A stretch of 10,009 nt of DNA, from positions 1 to 10,009 of the forward strand of contig JAFDCA010000277.1 of assembly GCA_019313025.1 (NCBI GenBank), read 5' to 3'. The notes beneath the pieces were generated by a model, which was not told the DNA's origin, ran no database searches, and worked only from the letters and a program-made list of their open reading frames with translations. Origin of the DNA: Deltaproteobacteria bacterium. Lineage in GTDB: Bacteria; Desulfobacterota; Desulfobacteria; Desulfobacterales; UBA11574. How positions within the stretch are numbered: position 1 is the stretch's first letter; each line of letters starts with the position of its first letter. The position numbers and the translations under genes are program-made. Below are positions 1-7,555 of the stretch, piece after piece.

Positions 1-69
1 AGATCCACGACGTCAACTTTTGGGGAAATTTTGCGGGAAAACCTTCAAGAAAAATTAAATGAGGATTAA
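1..69 (+). CDS. rpsA: C-terminal end of probable 30S ribosomal protein S1 (partial)
   Basis: Frame 1 is open from the first base to a TAA at 67-69 and encodes 22 residues ending FGEILRENLQEKLNED. The gene begins outside the window. A short acidic/basic tail containing a 'TFGEIL/TLGDLL'-like motif is typical of the C-terminus of bacterial ribosomal protein S1, which helps mRNA bind the 30S subunit. S1 genes are commonly followed by sppA in deltaproteobacteria, as here (114-bp gap). The identification rests on this short tail plus the neighbour, so it is an inference; another gene ending here cannot be excluded. Confidence 0.55.
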   Translation, partial: RSTTSTFGEILRENLQEKLNED

Positions 70-183
70 ATAGAGCATCTACTATTACTATTCAAGCGTC
101 CGTTTTTGCCCGCAGGACCCGGAAGAAAATGGATGGTTTTTGAATATGGACACCATTTAATATTTAGGCACAAATAGTGCATT

Positions 184-1095
184 ATGTTCTCACGCAGGCA
201 TCCATATCTTTTTTTCATACTGATTTTTTCTTCAGTTGTTGCCGCAGCAATGATATTAATGACGCTTCTTATTACTTTCGGCACAAGAGATACTGAGTTT
301 GAGTTTGGAGAAAAGGTCGGTGTCATAGAGATAAACGGTATTATTGCAGATTCCAAAAATGTCCTTAATCACCTCAAGCGGTTCCGGGAAGATAATGCGA
401 TAAAAGCGATTGTCGTTCGAGTCGATTCACCCGGAGGCGCTGTGGGTCCCTCACAGGAAATTTTCAAGGAGATCAGAAAGACCTCCGCTACAAAGAAAGT
501 GGTGGCCTCCATGGGTACCATTGCCACATCCGGAGGGTATTATATTGCAGCCGGGGCGGACGGAATTGTCGCCAATCCCGGGACCATTACCGGAAGCATC
601 GGTGTTATCATGGGTTTTACGAATTATGAGGAGTTGCTTCATAAAATCGGATTGGTTCCAATTGTTGTCAAGAGCGGCGAATACAAGGATATTGGATCGC
701 CGATTCGAGAGATGAAACCCGAAGAGAAAAAAATCCTTCAGGAATTTGCAGAAAAAATCCACAGACAATTTATTGATGATATCGTTGACGGGCGAAAGTT
801 GGATAGGGAAAAGGTGGAATCGCTTGCTGACGGACGTATTTTTACCGGCCAAGAGTCAAAGACATTTGGTCTTGTGGACCGCCTCGGAAATTTAGAAGAT
901 GCCATTGAGTGGGCGGGACGACTCGGCGGAATCAAAGGGAAGATCGCGACGGTTTATGCAAAGGAGAAAAAATTTTCCATTTTAAAGTATATTACGGATT
1001 CATCTGCCGGGGCTTTATTAAACCATTTTCTTGAACCGAAATTATCGGCAGACTATATATACAAGCCTGAACAAACCCCATCGTTGAACAAATAA
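184..1095 (+). CDS. sppA: Signal peptide peptidase SppA, short (single-domain) form
   Basis: SppA is an inner-membrane serine protease of the S49 family that degrades signal peptides left in the membrane after protein export. The 303-residue product matches the short Bacillus-type form, not the roughly 600-residue tandem-domain E. coli form. Residues about 8-33 are one hydrophobic segment (signal anchor) after a basic MFSRRH start, so the catalytic domain should lie outside the cytoplasm. The nucleophile is predicted as Ser116 in GTIATSGGYY and the general base as Lys168 in SGEYKDIGSP. Their spacing of 52 residues equals that of the B. subtilis Ser147/Lys199 dyad. DSPGG (81-85) and TGSIGVI (136-142) are also family-typical. 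An in-frame TAG at 175-177 makes ATG 184 the first usable ATG; no good Shine-Dalgarno sequence is visible before it. The gene ends in an intrinsic terminator. Confidence 0.95.
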   Translation: MFSRRHPYLFFILIFSSVVAAAMILMTLLITFGTRDTEFEFGEKVGVIEINGIIADSKNVLNHLKRFREDNAIKAIVVRVDSPGGAVGPSQEIFKEIRKTSATKKVVASMGTIATSGGYYIAAGADGIVANPGTITGSIGVIMGFTNYEELLHKIGLVPIVVKSGEYKDIGSPIREMKPEEKKILQEFAEKIHRQFIDDIVDGRKLDREKVESLADGRIFTGQESKTFGLVDRLGNLEDAIEWAGRLGGIKGKIATVYAKEKKFSILKYITDSSAGALLNHFLEPKLSADYIYKPEQTPSLNK

Positions 1096-1143
1096 CACGT
1101 TGAGGGTTTGTTGCGAAAAATAGAACAGATTGATATTGAACAT

Positions 1144-1171
1144 AACGCCTGCTTTGAGGGCGTTTTTTTTT
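1144..1171 (+). terminator. Intrinsic terminator downstream of sppA
   Basis: A perfect 6-bp stem AACGCC (1144-1149) / GGCGTT (1159-1164) with a 9-base loop runs directly into a T tract at 1163-1171. It lies 48 bases after the sppA stop and points with the + strand. Read on the - strand the hairpin is preceded by A's and followed by no T run, so it should serve sppA only. Its T tract touches the stop codon of the convergent YciO-type gene (1170-1172). Confidence 0.85.
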
Positions 1172-1778
1172 ATTCAAAAACACTCACATCCCCCAAACCT
1201 TTTCGTATGATCTCCGGGAGGTCATCGATGAGGGATATGACACTTGAAGGATGTCCCGTAACAGGTCCTCCGTCAATAACCACATCGATTCTCGGATGGA
1301 AAAAATCGTGAATAAGAGACGGATCATAAAGGATGGTTCCATCCGGCATTGTAGCGCTTGTCGTAATAATGGGATTTCCCAAAGCTTGAACCAGAGACAG
1401 ACAAATCCGATTGTCCGGCATGCGAATCCCAGCTGTCTTTCGATTGGTTAGCATGATTTTTGGAACCAGTTTCGAACCCTCCAGAACAAACGTATAAGGG
1501 CCCGGCAGAAGCCGTTTCATTGTTTTATAGGCATAATTCGAAACTTTTGCGTAATGGCTGATGTTTTTTAGGTCCGAACAGATAAAACTAAAAGGTTTGA
1601 TTTTTTTTCTTTGCTTTAATTGATAAATTTTTTCAATGGACTTTTTGTTCATAATATCACAACCGATGCCGTAATATGTATCGGTTGGATAGGCGATGAT
1701 GCCGCCCCTTTTAAGCACATCCACCACCTTTGTTAAAAGTCGTTCCTGGGGGTTTATGGGATTTATTTTAAAAATCAC
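1170..1778 (-). CDS. YciO/TsaC/Sua5-family protein (threonylcarbamoyl-AMP synthase fold), YciO type
   Basis: TsaC/Sua5 enzymes make threonylcarbamoyl-AMP from threonine, bicarbonate and ATP for the t6A37 modification of tRNA. The 202-residue product spans the whole single YrdC domain: YPTDTYYGIGC (30-40), K55-Q-R57 followed by K61-P62, PGPYT (92-96), ITTSAT (138-143) and a closing IIRKGLGDVSVFE (190-202). The opening NPINPQERLL, the closing 'RKGLGDV' and a length near 206 residues resemble E. coli YciO more than TsaC. The SxN motif of Sua5/TsaC reads SAT here, again as in YciO-like proteins, whose role and activity in t6A synthesis are less certain. The start is GTG at 1778, with AAGGA (complement of 1784-1788) five bases upstream. 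The gene converges on sppA and diverges from guaB. The family is certain; the exact function is not. Confidence 0.9.
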   Translation of the reverse strand: MIFKINPINPQERLLTKVVDVLKRGGIIAYPTDTYYGIGCDIMNKKSIEKIYQLKQRKKIKPFSFICSDLKNISHYAKVSNYAYKTMKRLLPGPYTFVLEGSKLVPKIMLTNRKTAGIRMPDNRICLSLVQALGNPIITTSATMPDGTILYDPSLIHDFFHPRIDVVIDGGPVTGHPSSVISLIDDLPEIIRKGLGDVSVFE

Positions 1779-1783
1779 GACAA

Positions 1784-1788
1784 TCCTT
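1784..1788 (-). promoter_or_regulatory. Ribosome binding site supporting the GTG start of the YciO-type gene
   Basis: On the - strand AAGGA lies five bases before GTG 1778-1776, a good spacing. This supports the non-ATG start, which also gives an N-terminus aligned with E. coli YciO. Confidence 0.65.
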
Positions 1789-1960
1789 TTTGTTTCAGGA
1801 GATCAAACGATTATTAAAAATATGGATAGATGGTTCTATTACGGGTGCCGGTATAATGTCAAGGCAACGATGCCGTGTTTTTCCTTGGCAAATATATGCT
1901 TATAAAAAAGATCAAATATCAAATACTTATAACAGATAGCGCTGCCCTCTCTAATAAAGA

Positions 1961-1996
1961 TTGCAAAAGACAGATCTATTTGTTATGCGATACTAT
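1961..1996 (+). promoter_or_regulatory. Tentative sigma-70-like promoter for guaB in the divergent spacer
   Basis: The 295-bp spacer between the divergent YciO-type gene and guaB should hold promoters for both. On the + strand TTGCAA (1961-1966) is followed after 17 bases by TATGCG (1984-1989), with TACTAT close by at 1991-1996. The -10 match is weak. No riboswitch or clear operator palindrome was seen, and no small gene is supported in the spacer. Confidence 0.22.
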
Positions 1997-2063
1997 TCTG
2001 GTGCCTTATCTAAGTTTCACACCTGCAAACTGCTAAAAAGCGTTATTTTAAAAAACGATTGAT

Positions 2064-2069
2064 GGAGGA
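2064..2069 (+). promoter_or_regulatory. Shine-Dalgarno sequence fixing the guaB start at 2074
   Basis: GGAGGA at 2064-2069 lies just upstream of ATG 2074 with a four-base gap. It overlaps the in-frame TTG 2059 and ATG 2062 codons, so those cannot both be the start and leave this strong site in use. The shorter protein also begins like other GuaB proteins. Confidence 0.8.
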
Positions 2070-2073
2070 ACCC

Positions 2074-3537
2074 ATGAAAAATGTACCGCCTGAAGAGGCG
2101 TTTTCTTTCGATGATGTTTTATTGCTGCCCGGCTATTCAGATGTTTTGCCGCGAGAGGTTGACACCCGCTCTCCTTTGACAAAAAATATTTCATTGAACA
2201 TACCTCTTGTGAGTGCAGCTATGGATACCGTAACCGAATCAAGAACTTCCATCAGTATGGCCCGAGAAGGCGGAATCGGTTTTATCCATCGAAATCTGAG
2301 TATTCAAAGTCAAGCGGTTGAGGTTGACAAGGTTAAGAAATCTGAAAGCGGTATGATTGTAGATCCGGTAACCATTCATCCGGATCAGCTCGTCCATGAA
2401 GTGCTGCACCTGATGCAAAAGTATCGCATTTCAGGGGTTCCTGTGACCAAAGGAGACAAGTTGGTGGGGATTGTGACCAACAGAGACCTGCGATTTGAGA
2501 CAAATCTCGATAAAAGGATTTCTGAGGTTATGACAAAGGAAAATCTTGTTAAGGTTTCAGAAGGGATTACCTTGGAAGATTCAAAAAGTTTGTTGCATAA
2601 ACACAGAATCGAAAAGCTCCTGGTGGTTGACGGCAAAGATCGTCTGATCGGTATGATAACGATAAAAGATATTGAAAAATTAAAAAAATATCCGAATGCC
2701 TGTAAGGATTCGTTGGGAAGACTCCGGGTGGGGGCTGCCGTGGGGGTGGGTCCTGATATGGAAGAACGGGCAGAGGCACTATTGCGAGCCGGTGCGGATG
2801 TTATTCTTATAGACACCTCCCACGGTCATTCTAAAAATGTGATTGAGGCGGCCAAAATATTAAAAAGTAATTTTAAAAATATCGAACTGATTGCAGGAAA
2901 TGTGGGTACGGCGGAAGGGGCTGAAGCGCTGGTTAACGCCGGTGTGGATGGTGTCAAAATCGGTATTGGACCCGGATCAATTTGCACGACCCGTATTGTA
3001 GCGGGCGTCGGGGTTCCACAGATTTCGGCGATTATGAACTGTACCGCGGTATCCAAGAAATCAGGCATACCTTTGATTGCAGACGGCGGCATCAAATTTT
3101 CAGGAGATGTGACAAAAGCGCTTGGGGCAGGTGCCCATGTGGTGATGATCGGTGGGCTTTTTGCTGGAACTGAAGAGAGTCCGGGAGAACTTGTTATTTA
3201 TCAAGGCCGCAGTTACAAAGCCTATCGGGGGATGGGATCCATAGAAGCCATGCAGAAAGGGAGCAAAGACAGATATTACCAGGATGAAGACGCCTATGGC
3301 GACAAAATGGTTCCGGAAGGTATCGTTGGCCGGGTGCCTTACAGGGGAAAAATGGCGGACAATATTTTTCAACTCATTGGCGGATTGAAGGCGGGCATGG
3401 GATATGTGGGATGCCGGACTTTGGATGAACTCAGAGAAAAGGCTCGCTTTATAAAAATAAGCACGGCAGGCATGCGTGAAAGCCATGTTCACGATGTGAT
3501 CATCACTAAAGAGGCGCCAAACTATCGTCTTGACTAG
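2074..3537 (+). CDS. guaB: Inosine-5'-monophosphate dehydrogenase
   Basis: GuaB oxidises IMP to XMP with NAD+, the committed step of guanine nucleotide synthesis, as a cytoplasmic tetramer. From ATG 2074 the protein has 487 residues, against 488 in E. coli. A TIM-barrel core beginning [14 protein letters not shown] is interrupted by two CBS domains (about residues 93-150 and 153-210). The catalytic loop GPGSICTTR places the nucleophile at Cys304 (E. coli Cys305). The flap carries [13 protein letters not shown] and the Arg400-Tyr401 pair in DRYYQ (E. coli Arg401-Tyr402), followed by [13 protein letters not shown]. All key residues are present. Starting at TTG 2059 or ATG 2062 would add only four or five residues and is disfavoured by the Shine-Dalgarno position. 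guaA, often a neighbour, is not adjacent: the next gene is dnaE after 395 bp. Confidence 0.97.
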   Translation: MKNVPPEEAFSFDDVLLLPGYSDVLPREVDTRSPLTKNISLNIPLVSAAMDTVTESRTSISMAREGGIGFIHRNLSIQSQAVEVDKVKKSESGMIVDPVTIHPDQLVHEVLHLMQKYRISGVPVTKGDKLVGIVTNRDLRFETNLDKRISEVMTKENLVKVSEGITLEDSKSLLHKHRIEKLLVVDGKDRLIGMITIKDIEKLKKYPNACKDSLGRLRVGAAVGVGPDMEERAEALLRAGADVILIDTSHGHSKNVIEAAKILKSNFKNIELIAGNVGTAEGAEALVNAGVDGVKIGIGPGSICTTRIVAGVGVPQISAIMNCTAVSKKSGIPLIADGGIKFSGDVTKALGAGAHVVMIGGLFAGTEESPGELVIYQGRSYKAYRGMGSIEAMQKGSKDRYYQDEDAYGDKMVPEGIVGRVPYRGKMADNIFQLIGGLKAGMGYVGCRTLDELREKARFIKISTAGMRESHVHDVIITKEAPNYRLD

Positions 3538-3932
3538 ATGTAATCTAACACTGAAATCCTGGTACTCTTGAACAGGTCAGAGATAAATGGCTCTGCCTTG
3601 GAGTAAATACAAATTCCAAGCACCAAATTACAAATAAATCTCAAATTCCAATATCCAATTCAGCCGTCGTAGCCAAAAACATTTAAGAGTTATGTATTGT
3701 TTGGATTTTCGAATTTCGGTCATTGGTATTTGGCTGATATTTGGGATTTGATAATTGGAATTTCAATCAGTCAATAAACTTTCAACAAACTAAGCCCCCT
3801 CTGGGGACAACCAATGCCTCGGCCTTTGGGATAGAATTTTTACTTATAACTGAGGCGCCATTAACATCAGTTTGTTTCAAAAACCTAAACAGTTACGGAT
3901 TCACCTTATTCATAACAATACAAACACATAAA
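3538..3932. other. Long non-coding spacer between guaB and dnaE
   Basis: This 395-bp, AT-rich stretch has no supported gene. A weak hairpin follows guaB: GG-CAGAG (3575-3582, with one bulged T) pairs with CTCTG-CC (3591-3597), but there is no T run, so it is at most a doubtful terminator. The long inverted repeat at 3611-3763 fills the middle. A small CCCC-CTCT-GGGG hairpin lies near 3794-3805. No clear -35/-10 pair or ribosome binding site was found before dnaE. The dnaE reading frame stays open back to a TTG at 3741 inside the repeat, but that extension looks unlike any DnaE N-terminus. Confidence 0.6.
3611..3763. repeat. Long imperfect inverted repeat (about 50-bp arms, 51-bp loop)
   Basis: The left arm 3611-3660 and the reverse complement of 3712-3763 both start AAATTCCAA. 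They match at 33 of the first 46 positions without a gap and then share AATT after a 2-base shift. CAAAT and CCAAT blocks fall at the same positions in both arms. Within the left arm CAAATTCCAA occurs twice (3610-3619 and 3642-3651, 32-bp period). The spacer is 3661-3711. The arrangement could form a large hairpin or cruciform and resembles a dispersed intergenic repeat or a decayed miniature element. No transposase and no target duplication were recognised. It is not a CRISPR array, since units are imperfect and spacers irregular. Confidence 0.7.
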
Positions 3933-6900
3933 ATGACTCCATCATCATCTCAGTTCGTACACCTTCATGTCCATACTCAATACAGCCTTTTAGACGGTGC
4001 TATCCGGATCGATCCCTTGTTAAAGCGTGTTGCTGATTTTGACATGGATACGGTGGCGATTACCGATCACGGCACCATGTTCGGCGCCTTTACGTTTTAT
4101 GAAAAGGCCACAAAGGCCGGAATAAAGCCGATTATCGGTTGCGAATGTTATCTGGCGCCGAGACGTCATACTGACAAGACACCCCTTGATAAAGGTGGAC
4201 TTTCCCATATCATCCTTCTGGCGGAAAATCAGGAAGGGTATCGAAATCTATGCAAACTGGCAACCATCGCCCAGCTTCATGGATTTTACTACAGACCCCG
4301 CATCGATAGAGAACTTCTAAAACAACACAGAAAAGGGCTTATCGGCCTGTCAGCATGTCTTCATGGTGAAGTTCCAAGCCTGATTCAGGAAGGTCGAATC
4401 GATAAAGCTGACGAAGCTGCGCGCAGTTACCTGAATATTCTTGGTGAAGGAAATTTTTTTCTGGAAGTTCAAAACAACGGTATCGATATTCAAGAGACGG
4501 TCAACCGGGCACTGCTGGATATGGGTCAAAGGCTTTCTATTCCGCTGGTTGCCTCGAACGATTGTCATTATCTTGACAAAGAAGATGTCCGTGCCCACGA
4601 TGTCTTGTTATGTGTTCAGACCGGAAAGACGGTTCATGAAACGGACCGACTCAAATTTAGAACTGATCAACTCTATTTAAAATCTAAAGCAGAGATGTAT
4701 GACGCTTTTAAGGATTATCCGGGGGCTCTGGATAACACCGTGGATATCGCCAGGCGCTGCCATCTGGAATTCGATGTTAAATCCTATCACTTTCCGAAAT
4801 TTGATGCGTCATCAGACCATAATGCCGATGAGATGTTTGAGCAAAGGGTCAGGGATGGATTTAAAACCGTCATGGGAATCGTAAAAAATAAGCATCCAAA
4901 TGCCGATGAGGCGCTTTATAATGATCGAATTGAAAATGAAATCAATGTTATTAAAAGCATGGGCTTTTCAGGTTATTTTTTGATTGTGGCCGACTTTATT
5001 CGTTATGCCAAAAATAACGGCATTCCTGTCGGACCCGGAAGAGGGTCGGCCGCCGGAAGTCTTGTGGCCTATTCTCTTGGCATTACCGATCTGGATCCCA
5101 TCGAGCATGGTCTTATTTTTGAGCGCTTTCTCAATCCGGCCCGCAAAAGCATGCCGGACATTGATGTCGACTTTTGTATCAACGGCAGAGAGGATGTCTT
5201 TAAATATGTGGTTGAAAAGTATGGGGGCGGAGATTTTGTCGCCCAGATCATCACATTCGGAAAACTGAAAACCCGGGCCGTCATTCGGGATGTCGGACGT
5301 GCCTTGGATATACCCCTTAATGAAGTGGATACCATTGCTAAAATGGTTCCGGATGTGTTGAACATTGGTCTTGATGATGCCCTCGAACGGGAACCGAGGC
5401 TTAAAGATCTGGCAAAAAAGAAGCCGGAAATTTCGGATCTTATCAATATTTGCCGCGTATTGGAAGGGCTTCCAAGACATGCTTCGACCCATGCGGCGGG
5501 TGTTGTCATTGCCGACAGACCGCTGGTGGAATACATGCCCCTTTATAAGGGTAAAAAAGGCGAAGTCGTCACCCAGTTCGACATGAAATGTGTTGAAAAA
5601 ATCGGCCTTGTCAAGTTTGATTTCTTGGGTCTTCGTAACTTAACCGTAATTGCGAACACCCTAAGCCTTATCAAAGCCCAAGGAGGTACCCCTCCGGATC
5701 TTTCAAACCTCGATTTTAACGATGCCGACACGTATCATCTGCTGGCTGCCGGTGAAACAACGGGCGTATTTCAGCTGGAAAGTTCAGGTATGAAAGATTT
5801 GCTGGTGAGACTTAAACCGGAAACCTTTGATGATATCATCGCACTGGTTGCGTTATACCGACCCGGCCCCTTGGACAGTGGAATGGTCGATGATTTTGTT
5901 GAGAGAAAGCATGGAAAGAAAACGGTGGAATATATTGTTCCACAGCTTGAACCCATCTTGAAAGAGACCTACGGGGTGATCGTTTATCAGGAACAGGTCA
6001 TGAAAATTGCCGGCGATCTGGCCAACTATTCCATGGCCGAGGCCGATGATCTGAGAAAGGCCATGGGGAAGAAAATTCCCGAGATTATGGCCATGCATCG
6101 AGAACGTTTCATGAGAGGGGCTTTAGAAAACGGTATTCCATCCGACAAGGCCGGGAAGATATTTTATCTCATGGAAAAGTTCGGGGGATATGGATTCAAC
6201 AAATCCCATAGTGCAGCATATGCGTTGATCGCCTATCAGACCGCTTTTTTAAAAGCACATTTTCCGGTAGAGTTTATGGCGTCATTGCTCACCAGTGAAA
6301 TGCATTCCACAGACGGTGTTGTCAAATATATCGCCGAATGTCGCAGCTATGGCATTGAAATTTTGCCCCCGGACATCAATGAGAGCGGAAAAGAATTTAC
6401 CGTCACCGGCTCAAAGATAAGGTTCGGACTGGTTGCCGTGAAGAATGTTGGGGAAAGCGCCATTGAATCGATTATTGAGGTCCGGCATCATGGGAAATTT
6501 TTATCTTTGTTTGATTTCTGCGAGCGTGTCGATCTGAAAAAAGTGAACAAACGTGTTGTTGAAAGCCTTATTAAATGTGGGGCATTTGATGCCACTGGAA
6601 ATTATCGTTCACAAATGATGGCATCATTAGAGGACTGCATCGATTACGGACAACGCGTTCAAAAGGAGAGGACGGATCCTCAAATGGGATTGTTCAATCT
6701 CACCGAGGAACAAAAAGCCATCAACCTGCCTTCCATGCCTGAAATCGACGAGTGGGATGAAAAAGATCTTTTGACCCTTGAAAAAGAATCTCTCGGGTTT
6801 TATATCACCGGGCATCCTTTAAGCAGATATGAAAATGTTTTGGAGAAATTCACCAACACAAACTCGGTGACACTCAAAGAACAAAATGACGGTGATGCCA

Positions 6901-7454
6901 TTAGGATCGGCGGCATGGTCAGAAACACCAAAATCATTAAGACCAAAAAGGGCGATTTAATGGCGTTTGTGACACTTGAAGATCTGCATGGTGCGGTTGA
7001 AATTACCATTTTTTCATCCCTTTATTCAAAAGTATATGATCTTTTGACAGACGATAGCGCCATCCTGGTTCAAGGACACCTTCAAAAGGAAGAAAATTCG
7101 GTAAAACTGTTGGCGGATACGGTCATTGCCATGGATAAAGCCGAAGAGACATGGACCACAAGTATCCATTTTAATCTCGACGTCACCCGAACAGAAAAGG
7201 TATTGCTTGAAAAACTGATGGCCGTATTTAAGAGACATCCGGGTTCCTGCAAAGCTTACATTCACTTGCTGAATCCTGAGAAAACGGAGACGATTATTGC
7301 GCTGTCTGACGCGATAAAATTAAAAGCCGGTTTATCACTCATTCGCGAGGTAAATCGCCTTGTGGGATACAATGCCGCAGAAACGGTTTGCCGTCCGGTT
7401 GAGTCTTCTTCTACATTTAACAGTTATAATGAAAAGAGAAGAAAGAAAAGATGA
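3933..7454 (+). CDS. dnaE: DNA polymerase III alpha subunit
   Basis: This is the catalytic subunit of the replicative C-family polymerase. From ATG 3933 it has 1173 residues (E. coli 1160). The PHP domain (about 8-280) starts FVHLHVHTQYSLLDGA. Its metal ligands look intact: His12, His14, Asp45, His46, Glu71, His92, Cys142, Asp210 and His212. The palm holds GPGRGSAAGS (367-376) and the catalytic triad Asp409, Asp411 (MPDIDVDF) and Asp563 (VKFDFLGL), equivalent to E. coli 401/403/555. A helix-hairpin-helix region lies near 870-900. The beta-clamp motif QMGLF is at 917-921, an OB fold at about 988-1068, and the tau-binding-type C-terminal domain ends in a basic KRRKKR tail. ATG 3933 was chosen because the next upstream in-frame start, in the inverted repeat, would add 64 unrelated residues. 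No Shine-Dalgarno sequence precedes 3933, so the start is likely but not certain. Confidence 0.96.
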   Translation: MTPSSSQFVHLHVHTQYSLLDGAIRIDPLLKRVADFDMDTVAITDHGTMFGAFTFYEKATKAGIKPIIGCECYLAPRRHTDKTPLDKGGLSHIILLAENQEGYRNLCKLATIAQLHGFYYRPRIDRELLKQHRKGLIGLSACLHGEVPSLIQEGRIDKADEAARSYLNILGEGNFFLEVQNNGIDIQETVNRALLDMGQRLSIPLVASNDCHYLDKEDVRAHDVLLCVQTGKTVHETDRLKFRTDQLYLKSKAEMYDAFKDYPGALDNTVDIARRCHLEFDVKSYHFPKFDASSDHNADEMFEQRVRDGFKTVMGIVKNKHPNADEALYNDRIENEINVIKSMGFSGYFLIVADFIRYAKNNGIPVGPGRGSAAGSLVAYSLGITDLDPIEHGLIFERFLNPARKSMPDIDVDFCINGREDVFKYVVEKYGGGDFVAQIITFGKLKTRAVIRDVGRALDIPLNEVDTIAKMVPDVLNIGLDDALEREPRLKDLAKKKPEISDLINICRVLEGLPRHASTHAAGVVIADRPLVEYMPLYKGKKGEVVTQFDMKCVEKIGLVKFDFLGLRNLTVIANTLSLIKAQGGTPPDLSNLDFNDADTYHLLAAGETTGVFQLESSGMKDLLVRLKPETFDDIIALVALYRPGPLDSGMVDDFVERKHGKKTVEYIVPQLEPILKETYGVIVYQEQVMKIAGDLANYSMAEADDLRKAMGKKIPEIMAMHRERFMRGALENGIPSDKAGKIFYLMEKFGGYGFNKSHSAAYALIAYQTAFLKAHFPVEFMASLLTSEMHSTDGVVKYIAECRSYGIEILPPDINESGKEFTVTGSKIRFGLVAVKNVGESAIESIIEVRHHGKFLSLFDFCERVDLKKVNKRVVESLIKCGAFDATGNYRSQMMASLEDCIDYGQRVQKERTDPQMGLFNLTEEQKAINLPSMPEIDEWDEKDLLTLEKESLGFYITGHPLSRYENVLEKFTNTNSVTLKEQNDGDAIRIGGMVRNTKIIKTKKGDLMAFVTLEDLHGAVEITIFSSLYSKVYDLLTDDSAILVQGHLQKEENSVKLLADTVIAMDKAEETWTTSIHFNLDVTRTEKVLLEKLMAVFKRHPGSCKAYIHLLNPEKTETIIALSDAIKLKAGLSLIREVNRLVGYNAAETVCRPVESSSTFNSYNEKRRKKR

Positions 7455-7531
7455 TCCCTGATCGCTCACAAAAGACTTTTTTCAAGTGCATCGAATTTGA
7501 AATGAGTCTATTCGAACAGGGATCTGATTTT
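7452..7531 (+). other. Nested inverted repeat over the dnaE stop codon and 3' spacer
   Basis: GATCCCTG (7452-7459, starting at the dnaE TGA) is perfectly complementary to CAGGGATC (7517-7524). Nested inside, TCGAAT (7490-7495) pairs with ATTCGA (7510-7515). A short TGATTTT follows the outer stem. An RNA with this fold could act as a weak terminator, a 3'-end protector, or a structured leader for the aminotransferase gene that starts at 7556. The outer loop is long (57 bases) and the T tract short, so a classic terminator is unlikely. Confidence 0.4.
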
Positions 7532-7547
7532 AAAATTAAGCGATAGA

Positions 7548-7552
7548 AAGGA
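7548..7552 (+). promoter_or_regulatory. Ribosome binding site of the DegT-family aminotransferase
   Basis: AAGGA at 7548-7552 lies three bases before ATG 7556 and twelve before ATG 7565. Neither spacing is ideal. The family N-terminus (MKVPLLDLK) fits ATG 7565 well, so the true start may be three codons later than listed. Confidence 0.5.
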
Positions 7553-7555
7553 TCG

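Noticed and set aside
90..126. Possible terminator after rpsA (GTCC / GGAC around a T-rich loop)
   Set aside because: The stem is only four base pairs and no T run follows it.
140..166. Possible sppA promoter TTGAAT / TATTTA
   Set aside because: The spacer is only 15 bases and both boxes are weak; the gene may be read from the rpsA promoter instead.
451..852. 133-codon - strand frame inside sppA
   Set aside because: It is a shadow of the sppA coding frame, rich in Pro, Gly and Ser with no family features.
2059..2073. Earlier guaB starts at TTG 2059 and ATG 2062
   Set aside because: They overlap the strong GGAGGA site that is correctly placed for ATG 2074, and the shorter form matches the usual GuaB N-terminus.
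3610..3765. CRISPR-like array suggested by repeated CAAAT blocks
   Set aside because: The units are short, imperfect and arranged as an inverted repeat, with no regular spacers and no cas genes nearby.
3741..3932. N-terminal extension of DnaE of 64 residues
   Set aside because: It starts at a TTG inside the inverted repeat, has low-complexity unrelated sequence and precedes the canonical PHP start FVHLHVHT; treated as non-coding.
4968..5536. Two overlapping long - strand frames inside dnaE
   Set aside because: They lie opposite the conserved polymerase palm, whose coding constraint explains the open antisense frames.
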